From: Enhydrobacter aerosaccus
GTDB lineage: Bacteria > Pseudomonadota > Alphaproteobacteria > Reyranellales > Reyranellaceae
DNA: 64,000 nucleotides
NCBI GenBank assembly: GCA_903915535.1
Contig: CAIWTJ010000043.1
Coordinates: forward strand, 1-64,000
Direction: 5' to 3'
Shown: positions 25,135-32,601 of the stretch, in pieces
How positions within the stretch are numbered: position 1 is the first letter of the stretch
How the letters are laid out: the number at the start of each line of letters is the position of its first letter
Notes under the pieces: model-generated
Told to the model about the DNA's origin: nothing
The model's input: only the letters and a program-made list of their open reading frames with translations
Databases searched by the model: none
Translations under genes and position numbers: made by a program

Positions 25135-25148
25135 AGTAGTGTTGAGCC

Positions 25149-25766
25149 ATGATTTCTGCCGACATGTTCCTAGCCTTCGTCGCGGCGACCGCGCTGCTGA
25201 TGGTGATCCCCGGGCCCAACGTCGCCCTGATCGTGGCCAACAGCGTGGCGCACGGCACGCGCTTCGGTCTTCTCACGGTGGCCGGCACCGCGAGCGGCGT
25301 CGTGGTCCAGCTCGCGCTCACGGTTCTAGGGGCGAGTGCTGTGCTCGACGTCCTCGCGGCCAGCTTCGAGTGGCTGCGTTGGGCGGGCGTTGCCTACCTG
25401 GTCTGGCTCGGGATCGCGGCCTGGCGCGCGCCGGCGGTCGATCTCACCCAGGTGCGGCCGCAGGCGCGCTCGGCGCGCGCGATCTACCTGCGCGGTCTGC
25501 TGGTGTGTCTCACCAATCCCAAGACGCTGCTGTTCTGCGGCGCCTTCCTGCCGCAGTTCGTGACGCCGGGCGCCGATGCCATGCGCCAGCTCGTGCTGCT
25601 GGCCGTCACGTTCTTCGTCGTGTCGACGGTGCTCGATAGCCTGTGGGCGCTGCTGGCCGGGCGGCTGCGCGCGCTCCTGTCGGCACGGGCACGGCTGCGC
25701 AACAGGCTGACCGGCGGCCTTCTTGTCGGCGCCGGGTTCGGTCTCGCTCTGGCCCGCAAGCCCTAG
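25149..25766 (+). CDS. LysE family amino acid exporter
   Basis: Membrane protein of 205 residues with six predicted helices. The LysE/RhtB signature lies near the N-terminus (MVIPGPNVALIVANSVAHGTRFG, with the conserved PGP). A conserved LTNPKTLLFCGAFLPQFV segment follows near residues 120-137. It is likely to export an amino acid or a small metabolite. It interrupts the otherwise Sec/assembly-factor gene order. Confidence 0.92.
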   Translation: MISADMFLAFVAATALLMVIPGPNVALIVANSVAHGTRFGLLTVAGTASGVVVQLALTVLGASAVLDVLAASFEWLRWAGVAYLVWLGIAAWRAPAVDLTQVRPQARSARAIYLRGLLVCLTNPKTLLFCGAFLPQFVTPGADAMRQLVLLAVTFFVVSTVLDSLWALLAGRLRALLSARARLRNRLTGGLLVGAGFGLALARKP

Positions 25767-25771
25767 CGTTT

Positions 25772-25790
25772 CGCGCAATATTCTTGCGCG
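25772..25790 (+). terminator. Short hairpin after the LysE gene
   Basis: CGCGCAA, five bases, TTGCGCG forms a perfect 7-bp stem six bases after the LysE stop codon. There is no T run, so its strength is uncertain. The rest of 25767-25948 holds no gene. Confidence 0.45.
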
Positions 25791-25898
25791 GAGGGGGTGG
25801 CGGAATCCGGGACAAATCGCGAGAAACCCTTGTGCCATAGGCATCGGAGGTGTCCCAGGATTTCGGTGCACACCGCGTCATCTTTCTGCGATGCACAA

Positions 25899-25930
25899 AG
25901 AAAAACGGGGCCCGCAAGGGCCCCGTTCTT
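25899..25930 (-). terminator. Intrinsic terminator of the PuuD-like gene
   Basis: Read on the minus strand, a perfect 10-bp stem AACGGGGCCC / GGGCCCCGTT with a TTGC loop is followed directly by TTTTTCTTTG. This is a textbook rho-independent terminator 18 bases after the stop of the PuuD-like gene. Confidence 0.85.
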
Positions 25931-25948
25931 CGTCGAAGAGAGGGTGGC

Positions 25949-26545
25949 TTAGAAGCCGCCGTGGCTCTGGGCGGCCATGCAGTAGAGCATGCCGATCGAG
26001 AACATGGTGTTGAAGCGGCTGGCGTAGAGCGCGACCGGCGCGGCCTTGGCCTTCTCTTCGGCGGTCGCCTCGACGATGCCCAGGATCTTCTTCTGGTTCG
26101 GCCAGATGATGAACCAAACGTTGAAGGCCATCACGAGCGCCATCCACATGCCGATGCCGATCGGATAGAAGCCCTTCTGCAGGGTCAGCGCCTGCACGAG
26201 GTAGCCGTTCATCCAGGCGAGCAGCAGGCCGGTGATGACGGTCGCCAGCGCGCCGTAGCGGAACCACCACAGGACGTTGGGGGCGATGAACTTGGTGATC
26301 GCCGTGCGGGTCTCCACCGGCTGGATCTTCGGCATGGTCGGAACCTGCACGAAGTTGAGGTACCAGAGCAGGCCGATCCACATGACGCCGCTCATGATGT
26401 GCAGCCAGCGCATGAAGAAGACCGACCAGGCATGGTCGATGTGAACCATCTGGCCGCTCAGCAGACCGGCCGCGACAACGATGACGAAAATGAGGATGAC
26501 GCCCGCGGCGAGGGTCCTCTCGAGCGATGTGAAAATGGCACCCAT
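25949..26545 (-). CDS. PuuD-type membrane protein (urate hydroxylase membrane domain only)
   Basis: Membrane protein of 198 residues with about five helices, resembling the membrane part of PuuD. PuuD is the membrane urate hydroxylase of Pseudomonas-type purine catabolism. Conserved elements include FMRWLHIMSGVMWIGLLWYLNFVQVP (about 44-70), FRYGALATVITGLLLAW and FNVWFIIWPNQKKILG. Full PuuD proteins are about twice as long and end in a cytochrome c domain; no CxxCH is present here. This short form may be a haem-binding electron-transfer or unrelated membrane protein. It has its own promoter and terminator. Urate oxidation by this protein alone is not supported. Confidence 0.8.
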   Translation of the reverse strand: MGAIFTSLERTLAAGVILIFVIVVAAGLLSGQMVHIDHAWSVFFMRWLHIMSGVMWIGLLWYLNFVQVPTMPKIQPVETRTAITKFIAPNVLWWFRYGALATVITGLLLAWMNGYLVQALTLQKGFYPIGIGMWMALVMAFNVWFIIWPNQKKILGIVEATAEEKAKAAPVALYASRFNTMFSIGMLYCMAAQSHGGF

Positions 26546-26571
26546 GCCAGAAATCCCCCTATCTTGTTGAT

Positions 26572-26587
26572 GGGATTGGTAAATCCC
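26572..26587. promoter_or_regulatory. Operator-like palindrome
   Basis: GGGATT, GGTA, AATCCC is a perfect 6-bp inverted repeat. It lies just downstream of the predicted start of transcription of the PuuD-like gene, where repressors often bind. Confidence 0.4.
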
Positions 26588-26596
26588 GTACCACCT

Positions 26597-26625
26597 ATTG
26601 TAGTCTCACATTCCCGTGCGTTCAA
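26597..26625 (-). promoter_or_regulatory. Probable sigma-70 promoter for the PuuD-like gene
   Basis: Read on the minus strand, TTGAAC and TACAAT are separated by exactly 17 bases, giving a leader of about 45 bases before ATG 26545. It overlaps the region just upstream of the divergent squalene-synthase-like gene. Confidence 0.6.
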
Positions 26626-26634
26626 CGGTCGCAG

Positions 26635-27288
26635 ATGAGTTGTTATCCTCCGTACCAGGCCCCCGAGGCATCGCGCCGATACGTTCTCGATTCGGTGCGC
26701 GAAACGGACCGCGACCGTTTCCTGGCGGCGCTGTTCGCGCCGGAGCCCGCGCGCAGCGACCTGCTGGCGTTGCTGGCCTTCGACCACGAACTCGCCCGCA
26801 CCCGGATCGTCACCCGCGAGCCGCTGCTGGCGCGCATTCGCCTCGAATGGTGGCGCGAGGCGTCGGTCGAGGCGGCGGGCACCGGCAAGGCGCGCGCCCA
26901 GCCGGTCGTCGATGCGCTGACCGAAGCCGTCCGACGGCACGGGCTGGCCCACGACGCGCTGGCGGCCCTGATTGACGCGCGCGGGGAAGAGATCGAGGGA
27001 TCGCTCGATGTGATGCGCACCGGTGGCGCCCTGGCCGACCTGCAGCTCGGCGTGCTGGGAGTGACCGATCTTGCGAGCCGCGAGGCCGCACACGCCGTCG
27101 GCGCCGCCTGGCTGATGGGAGAGGGGCCGGAGCGCGCGACGCTGCTGGCCGAAGCGCGCGCGTTGCGAAACCGGATCGATCCCGGGGCCTTGCCGATCCT
27201 GTTGCCCGCGTTGACGCTGGACCGGCCGCTCAGCCCGTGGCGCACGCCGCTCGCCTATTGGTGGGCAGCCAGGCGCGGGCGATACTGA
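26635..27288 (+). CDS. Squalene/phytoene synthase-like protein (NDUFAF6-type)
   Basis: Protein of 217 residues from the isoprenoid synthase superfamily. It has the NDUFAF6-like beginning (CYPPYQAPEASRRYVLDS, ALFAPEPARSDLLALLAFDHELAR) and ARIRLEWWREA near residue 75. The two Asp-rich magnesium-binding motifs needed for prenyl condensation are not visible; the corresponding stretch reads ALIDARGEEIEGS. It is also shorter than real phytoene synthases. A non-enzymatic or assembly role like mitochondrial NDUFAF6 (complex I assembly) is more plausible than carotenoid synthesis, and no other carotenoid genes are nearby. It is the first gene of a long plus-strand run to 34777. Confidence 0.82.
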   Translation: MSCYPPYQAPEASRRYVLDSVRETDRDRFLAALFAPEPARSDLLALLAFDHELARTRIVTREPLLARIRLEWWREASVEAAGTGKARAQPVVDALTEAVRRHGLAHDALAALIDARGEEIEGSLDVMRTGGALADLQLGVLGVTDLASREAAHAVGAAWLMGEGPERATLLAEARALRNRIDPGALPILLPALTLDRPLSPWRTPLAYWWAARRGRY

Positions 27289-27309
27289 GCGGCATTTTCA
27301 GGAGGCACC

Positions 27310-28194
27310 GTGGCCCGCGTCAAAGCAAACGGCATCGAGATCGAATACGAGACGGCGGGCAACAAGAGCGACCCCGCCTTGCTGCTGGTGATGGGGCTGG
27401 GCGCGCAGATGACGATCTGGCCCGATGCCTTTTTTACCGGACTCGCCAGGAGCGGCTTCTACGTCATCCGTTACGACAATCGCGACACCGGCCTCTCGAC
27501 GGATTTCGACTCCGCGGGACTGCCCGATCTCCCCGGCGCCATCCAGAAGCTGATGAGTGGCCAGAAAGTCGAGGCGCCGTATTACCTTAAGGACATGGCG
27601 GCCGATGGCATCGGACTGCTCGATGCGTTGCACATCGATCGTGCGCATCTGGTCGGCGCGTCGATGGGCGGCATGATCGTGCAGATCATGGCCGCGCTCT
27701 ATCCCGAGCGGGCGCGCTCGATGGTCTCGATCATGTCGACCAGCGGCCGCTACGGCCTGCCGGCCGGCAAGCCCGAGGCACTCGCCATGCTGTCGGGGCA
27801 GCCCGAAGGTCCGACGCGCGAGGACAAGGTCAGGTTCGGCATGAAGCTGCGCCGCACGATCGGCAGTCCGGGCTATCCCGCGCCGGAGGCCGAGCTGCGC
27901 GCCTTCGTCGAGAAGAACGTCGACCGCCGCTGGTACCCCGCGGGCAGCGCCCGCCAGTACCTCGCCGTGATCGCCTCGGGCGAGCGGGTCGAGATGCTGA
28001 AGAAAGTGAAGACGCCCACGCTGGTGCTGCACGGCGAGGACGATCCGCTGCTGCCGGTCGCGTGCGGCCGCGATGTCGCGACCCTCGTGCCCGGATCGGA
28101 GATCACGACCTATCCCGGCTGGGGCCACGACGTGCCGGCCGGCATGATCCCGACCCTGATCGACCGCATCGCCACTTTCTGCAAGGGCAAGTGA
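27310..28194 (+). CDS. Alpha/beta hydrolase
   Basis: Hydrolase of 294 residues. It has VMGLGAQMTIWP around the oxyanion hole, YDNRDTGLS, nucleophile elbow GASMGGM (Ser near 121), an acid in HGEDDPLLP and a final His in GWGHDVPAGM. Relatives include lactone and ester hydrolases such as the aclacinomycin methylesterase type. The start is GTG 27310 with AGGAGG nine bases upstream. It opens the catabolic cluster, one base before the luciferase-like gene. Confidence 0.9.
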   Translation: MARVKANGIEIEYETAGNKSDPALLLVMGLGAQMTIWPDAFFTGLARSGFYVIRYDNRDTGLSTDFDSAGLPDLPGAIQKLMSGQKVEAPYYLKDMAADGIGLLDALHIDRAHLVGASMGGMIVQIMAALYPERARSMVSIMSTSGRYGLPAGKPEALAMLSGQPEGPTREDKVRFGMKLRRTIGSPGYPAPEAELRAFVEKNVDRRWYPAGSARQYLAVIASGERVEMLKKVKTPTLVLHGEDDPLLPVACGRDVATLVPGSEITTYPGWGHDVPAGMIPTLIDRIATFCKGK

Positions 28195-28195
28195 G

Positions 28196-29428
28196 ATGAA
28201 GTTCGGCATCTTCTACGAGCACCAGCTGCCGCGGCCGTGGGGCGCGAAGAGCGAGTACCAGCTGCTGCAGGACTCGCTGACGCAGATCGAGCTCGCCGAC
28301 AGGCTGGGCTACGACTATGCGTGGGAAGTGGAGCATCACTTCCTCGAGGAGTACTCGCACTCCTCGGCGCCGGAAGTTTTTCTCGGCGCGGCCAGCCAGC
28401 GCACCAAGCGCATCCGCCTCGGCCACGGCGTCATCCAGCTCACGACCAACCAGCCGCATCGCGTCGCGGAGAAGGTGGCCACGCTCGATCTCCTGTCCGG
28501 CGGCCGCGTCGAACTCGGCATGGGCGAGGCGGCGGGGCCGGCCGAGCTGCATCCGTTCGGCGTGAAGGTGCGCGACAAGCGCGATCGCTGGGAAGAGGCG
28601 GTGAAGGCCATCGTGCCGATGTTCACGAAGGAGAGCTGGGAGTTCCACGGCCAGTTTTTCGACTTCCCCGCGCGCAACGTGATCCCGAAGCCGATGCAGA
28701 AGCCGCATCCGCCGCTGTGGGTGGCGTGCTCGAACATCCAGACCATCGGCAAGGCGGGCGAGTGGGGCATGGGCGCGCTCGGCTTCACCTTCGTGACGCC
28801 GGAGGCCGCGCGTGCGTGGGTCCACAAGTACTACAACAACCTGCTCAACAACTCGCACAAGCTCACCGACTATCCGAGCAATCCCAACGTCGCGATGGTG
28901 TCGGGCTTCATGTGCGCGCCCACCGATGCGGAGGCGGAAGCCAAGGCCGCCGGCTGGACGTTCTTCATCTTCGCGCTCTCCTACTATGGCCGCAAAGGCG
29001 TCGATGCGCCGGGCACGTCCGATCTTTGGAAGGAGTATCAGGCGTGGAAGGGCGGACCGGAAGAGAAGAAGGCGCTGGAGTCCGGCCTGATCGGCTCGCC
29101 CGAGACGATCCGCCGGAAGCTGCGCCAGTTTGGCGCCAGCCGCGTCGACCAGGTGATCCTGCTCAACCAGGCGGGCAAGACCAGCCACGAGGACATCTGT
29201 TCGTCGCTGGAGTTGTTCGCGAAAGAAGTGATGCCGGAGTTTCACGCGGCCGAGGCCGAGCATCTCCAGTGGAAGACGAAGGTGCTGAAGCGCGAGATCG
29301 TGCTCGAGGATCTCGACGTCCAGAAGTACGACATCTACAGCCACCAGAACGAACACATCGTCCGCCTCACGCCCGAGCAGCTCAAGGCCAAGATGGCCGA
29401 GAAGGAAGCCGCGGCGAAGCGGGCCTGA
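28196..29428 (+). CDS. LLM class flavin-dependent monooxygenase (luciferase-like)
   Basis: TIM-barrel flavin monooxygenase of 410 residues. Family stretches include KFGIFYEHQLPRPW, the YDYAWEVEHHFLEEYSHSSAP segment near the active site, RIRLGHGVIQLTTNQPHRVAEKVATLDLLSGGRVELGMGE, and a C-terminal IGSPETIRRKLRQFGASRVDQVILL. Such enzymes use FMNH2 from a separate reductase. They oxidise aldehydes, ketones, sulfonates or N-heterocycles. No flavin reductase gene is adjacent. It lies in a cluster with two FAD monooxygenases, so a multi-step oxidative pathway is likely. Confidence 0.93.
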   Translation: MKFGIFYEHQLPRPWGAKSEYQLLQDSLTQIELADRLGYDYAWEVEHHFLEEYSHSSAPEVFLGAASQRTKRIRLGHGVIQLTTNQPHRVAEKVATLDLLSGGRVELGMGEAAGPAELHPFGVKVRDKRDRWEEAVKAIVPMFTKESWEFHGQFFDFPARNVIPKPMQKPHPPLWVACSNIQTIGKAGEWGMGALGFTFVTPEAARAWVHKYYNNLLNNSHKLTDYPSNPNVAMVSGFMCAPTDAEAEAKAAGWTFFIFALSYYGRKGVDAPGTSDLWKEYQAWKGGPEEKKALESGLIGSPETIRRKLRQFGASRVDQVILLNQAGKTSHEDICSSLELFAKEVMPEFHAAEAEHLQWKTKVLKREIVLEDLDVQKYDIYSHQNEHIVRLTPEQLKAKMAEKEAAAKRA

Positions 29429-29429
29429 C

Positions 29430-30962
29430 GTGAAACACGTTCCGGTCCTGATCGCGGGCGGCGGGCCGGTCGGCATGACGCTCGCCCGCACGCTGGCACA
29501 GTTCGGCGTGCGCTGCCTCCTCGTCGAGCGCAACGTCTCGACCACGCGACACCCGAAGATGGACATCACCAACGGCCGCTCGATGGAGCTGTTCCGGCGC
29601 CTCGGCGTCGCCGACAAGCTGCGCGCCGTCGCCGTGGCGGAGGAGAACAATTTCGACGTCTCGTGGATCACGTCGCTGACGGGCCGCGAGCTGCATCGCT
29701 TCAAGTATCCGAGCGTCGTCGAGAAGCGGGCCGAGATCCTGAGGAAGAACGACGGCACGCAGCCGCGCGAGCCCGCCATGCGCGTGAGCCAGGTGGTGAT
29801 CGAGCCGGTCTTGCAGGCGGCCATCGTCGGGCATCCGCTGGTCGAGGCGCGCTGGGGCGTGGCTTTCGAAGGCTTCGTGCAGGACGAGACGGGAGTCACT
29901 TGCACGCTGCGGGTAGCGGAAACCGGCGCTACCGAGCAGGTGCGCTGCGACTACCTCGCCGGCTGCGACAGCGGCTCCAGTGTCGTGCGCGACGGCCTGG
30001 GTATCGGCCTCGAGGGCAAGTCGAAGGTCGCGCACCGCTACATGATACACTTCAAGTCGGATTCGCGCGGCTTGCTGCAGGCCTTTGGAGTCGCATGGCA
30101 CTACCAGACCGCGCTCGGCACCCTGATCGCGCAGGACGATGTGAACACCTGGACCCTGCAGACGCGTCCGCCGGCCGGAGTCGATCCCGCCGCGATCGAT
30201 CCCGGTCCGCTGCTCGACAAATGGGCCGGCCGCGGCTTCACCCGCAACATCTTGGTCGCCAATCCGTGGTTCACGCATCTGCTGCTGGCCGAGCGTTACC
30301 AGGAGGGCCGCGTCTTCCTGGCGGGCGATGCCGCGCACCAGTACATCCCGACCGGCGGGTACGGCATGAACACCGGCATCGGCGATGCCGTCGATCTCGG
30401 CTGGAAGCTCGCGGCGGCCGTGAAGGGCTACGGCAGTGCGAATCTTCTCGCCTCCTACGAAAAGGAGCGCCGTCCGGTCGGCCTGCGCAATCGCCTCGCC
30501 TCGGAGCGCCACACCGGCGTGCGCATCAAGATCGCCGACCTGTACGAGAGGGAGCGCGACCCCGACGCCCTGGCGCGGGGCATCGCGGCACTCGGCAATG
30601 CCGAGAACGAAAGCTGGGGCATCGAGTTCGGCTACCGCTACGACGGCGTCGAAGGCGATCCCGCGACGTACGTGCCGACGACCGCGCCCGGCGCGCGCCT
30701 GCCCAGCACGTTCCTGCGCGATGGCTCCGCGCTCTACGATCGCCTCGGCCCGTGGTTCACCCTGCTGTGCTTCGGCGAGGCCGATCCATCGCCCATCATC
30801 GATGCCTCGCCCGCGCCGCTCGAGATCGTCATCGTTGACGATCCGTCCTTGGCGGCGATCTATGAAGCCAAGCTCGTGCTGGTGCGGCCCGACACCCATG
30901 TCGCCTGGCGCGGTAATGCGTGCACCGATGGCGACGCGGTGTGGGCGAAGGTGCTGCAATGA
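29430..30962 (+). CDS. FAD-dependent aromatic monooxygenase (PheA/MhpA-type)
   Basis: Class A flavoprotein hydroxylase of 510 residues. The dinucleotide-binding motif is LIAGGGPVGMTLARTLAQFGVRCLLVERN at the N-terminus. A DG-type region follows near AGCDSGSSVVRDGLG, and the FAD-ribityl motif GDAAHQYIPTGGYGMNTGIGDAVDLGWKLAA lies near residues 298-328. The thioredoxin-like C-terminal domain from about 430 is typical of the phenol and 3-(3-hydroxyphenyl)propionate hydroxylase group. The start is GTG 29430, one base after the upstream stop. It probably hydroxylates an aromatic or N-heteroaromatic ring. Confidence 0.92.
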   Translation: MKHVPVLIAGGGPVGMTLARTLAQFGVRCLLVERNVSTTRHPKMDITNGRSMELFRRLGVADKLRAVAVAEENNFDVSWITSLTGRELHRFKYPSVVEKRAEILRKNDGTQPREPAMRVSQVVIEPVLQAAIVGHPLVEARWGVAFEGFVQDETGVTCTLRVAETGATEQVRCDYLAGCDSGSSVVRDGLGIGLEGKSKVAHRYMIHFKSDSRGLLQAFGVAWHYQTALGTLIAQDDVNTWTLQTRPPAGVDPAAIDPGPLLDKWAGRGFTRNILVANPWFTHLLLAERYQEGRVFLAGDAAHQYIPTGGYGMNTGIGDAVDLGWKLAAAVKGYGSANLLASYEKERRPVGLRNRLASERHTGVRIKIADLYERERDPDALARGIAALGNAENESWGIEFGYRYDGVEGDPATYVPTTAPGARLPSTFLRDGSALYDRLGPWFTLLCFGEADPSPIIDASPAPLEIVIVDDPSLAAIYEAKLVLVRPDTHVAWRGNACTDGDAVWAKVLQ

Positions 30963-32128
30963 GGATCGCGATCATCGGCGGCGGCATCGGCGGCCTGTCG
31001 GCGGCGCTGCATCTCCTGAAAGCCGGCTTTGATGTGCAGGTCTACGAGCAGGCGCCGCGCATCAGCGAGATCGGCGCCGGCATCCAGATCAGCCCCAACG
31101 CATCGCGCCTGCTGCATCGCCTCGGTCTCCGTGCGGCGATGGACGGGATCGGGGTCTTTCCGCAGGTGGTGCACCAACGCCGCTGGGACGACGGCCGCAC
31201 CTTGCAACGCGCGCCCGTAGGGAAGCTGGTCGAGGAAACCTTCGGAGCGCCGTACTACCACTTCCACCGCGCCGATCTCGCCAATCTCCTGGCCGACGCG
31301 CTGCCGGCCGAGCGCGTGCATACGAGGCACAAGCTTGTCGGCGTGGAGGACACCGACAACAAGGTCGTCGCGCGCTTCGAAAACGGCACCGAGGCCGAGG
31401 CCGATGTGCTGGTGGGCGCCGACGGCATTCACTCCCGGGTGAACACTCTCGTCTTTGGAGCGGAGAAGGCGCGCTTCACCGGCTGCATCGCCTGGCGCGG
31501 GCTGGTGCCGGCGGAGAAGGTCCGCCACCTCGACATCGAAGTGGCGTCGCACAACTGGATGGGACCGGACGGCCATGTCGTTCATTACTGGGTGTCGGGC
31601 GGCCGGTTCATGAATGTCGTTTGCGTGACCGAGCACGGCGAATGGACGGAAGAGGGATGGACCGTGCCGGGCAATGTGGCCGACGTAGCGGCGCGCTACG
31701 CTGACTGGCATCCGACGGTGCGCGGCCTGATTGCCTCTTTCCCGGAGACGTTCGTGTGGGCGCTGCACGATCGGGCCGAGCTGCCGCGCTGGAGCACGGG
31801 CCGGATCACTCTGCTGGGCGATGCCTGCCATCCGATGTTGCCCTTCATGGCGCAAGGCGCCGCACAGTCGATCGAGGATGGCGCGACGCTTGCATCGGTG
31901 TTTTCCACAATGAAGGACGATCCCGACGGCGCGCTGCGGCGCTACGAAGAACTGCGCAAGCCGCGCGCCTCTCGGCTGCAGCAGGCCAGCGCCGCCAACC
32001 GCACGCGCTTCCATCTGCAGGACGGGCCCGAGCAACAGGCGCGCGATGCAGCGATGGCGGCCTCCGGCGACCGCTCGATGGTCAATATCGGCTGGCTCTA
32101 TGTGCATGATGCGAGCGACGTCAGATGA
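30959..32128 (+). CDS. FAD-dependent monooxygenase (salicylate hydroxylase / 6-hydroxynicotinate monooxygenase type)
   Basis: Single-component flavin hydroxylase of 389 residues. It has GGGIGGLSAALHLLKAGFDVQVYEQ at the start, GAGIQISPNASRLLHRLGL, VGADGIHSRVN, and GDACHPMLPFMAQGAAQSIEDG near residues 285-306. The family decarboxylates and hydroxylates salicylate-like or pyridine carboxylic acids. The ATG overlaps the stop of the preceding monooxygenase gene by four bases, and the stop overlaps the GNAT gene by four. Two different ring hydroxylases in one operon suggest sequential attack on one compound. Confidence 0.92.
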   Translation: MRIAIIGGGIGGLSAALHLLKAGFDVQVYEQAPRISEIGAGIQISPNASRLLHRLGLRAAMDGIGVFPQVVHQRRWDDGRTLQRAPVGKLVEETFGAPYYHFHRADLANLLADALPAERVHTRHKLVGVEDTDNKVVARFENGTEAEADVLVGADGIHSRVNTLVFGAEKARFTGCIAWRGLVPAEKVRHLDIEVASHNWMGPDGHVVHYWVSGGRFMNVVCVTEHGEWTEEGWTVPGNVADVAARYADWHPTVRGLIASFPETFVWALHDRAELPRWSTGRITLLGDACHPMLPFMAQGAAQSIEDGATLASVFSTMKDDPDGALRRYEELRKPRASRLQQASAANRTRFHLQDGPEQQARDAAMAASGDRSMVNIGWLYVHDASDVR

Positions 32129-32601
32129 ATCTTACTTTCACGCCGGCGACACCGGGGCAGCTCCCGGCCGTCGATGCGCTCATGCGCGCAGCCTTCACGC
32201 CCTACATGGCTGCGCTGGGCCGCGAGATCGCCCGTGATCAGTACGACTGGTTCGCAGACGCCATCGCCGCGGGCGACATTTTCGTGGCGCGAGAAGGCGA
32301 CGCGATCGTGGGCGCCATCGCCACCAAGCGGGGCGACGGCGAGCGCGAGATGGTGCTGGCGATGATCGGAGTCGACCCGCGGCGGCAAAAGAGTGGAATC
32401 GCAAGCTGGATGATAGGCAGTGTGGAGGAGGTGGCGCGCGGCCGGGGCGTGCGCACGCTGCAGCTCGTCACTGCCGAGAAGATGGAGGATCGCGTGCGCC
32501 TCTACAGCCGGCACGGCTTCCGCATCATGCGGCGCGGCCCGCAGGAGCAGGGCAAGGATCCGCATGTCCGCGTTTACATGGCAAAGGAACTTGGGCCGTG
32601 A
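32125..32601 (+). CDS. GNAT family N-acetyltransferase
   Basis: Protein of 158 residues with the GNAT fold. The acetyl-CoA-binding segment is IGVDPRRQKSGIASWMIGSVEEVARGRG (about 76-103), followed by LQLVTAEKMEDRVRLYSRHGF. The acceptor is unknown. It is embedded in the catabolic operon by four-base overlaps on both sides, so it may detoxify or tag an amine intermediate. Confidence 0.9.
   Translation: MNLTFTPATPGQLPAVDALMRAAFTPYMAALGREIARDQYDWFADAIAAGDIFVAREGDAIVGAIATKRGDGEREMVLAMIGVDPRRQKSGIASWMIGSVEEVARGRGVRTLQLVTAEKMEDRVRLYSRHGFRIMRRGPQEQGKDPHVRVYMAKELGP

Noticed and set aside
26635-27288. Carotenoid or hopanoid phytoene/squalene synthase
   Set aside because: The two Asp-rich motifs are missing, the protein is short, and no desaturase or cyclase genes are nearby.
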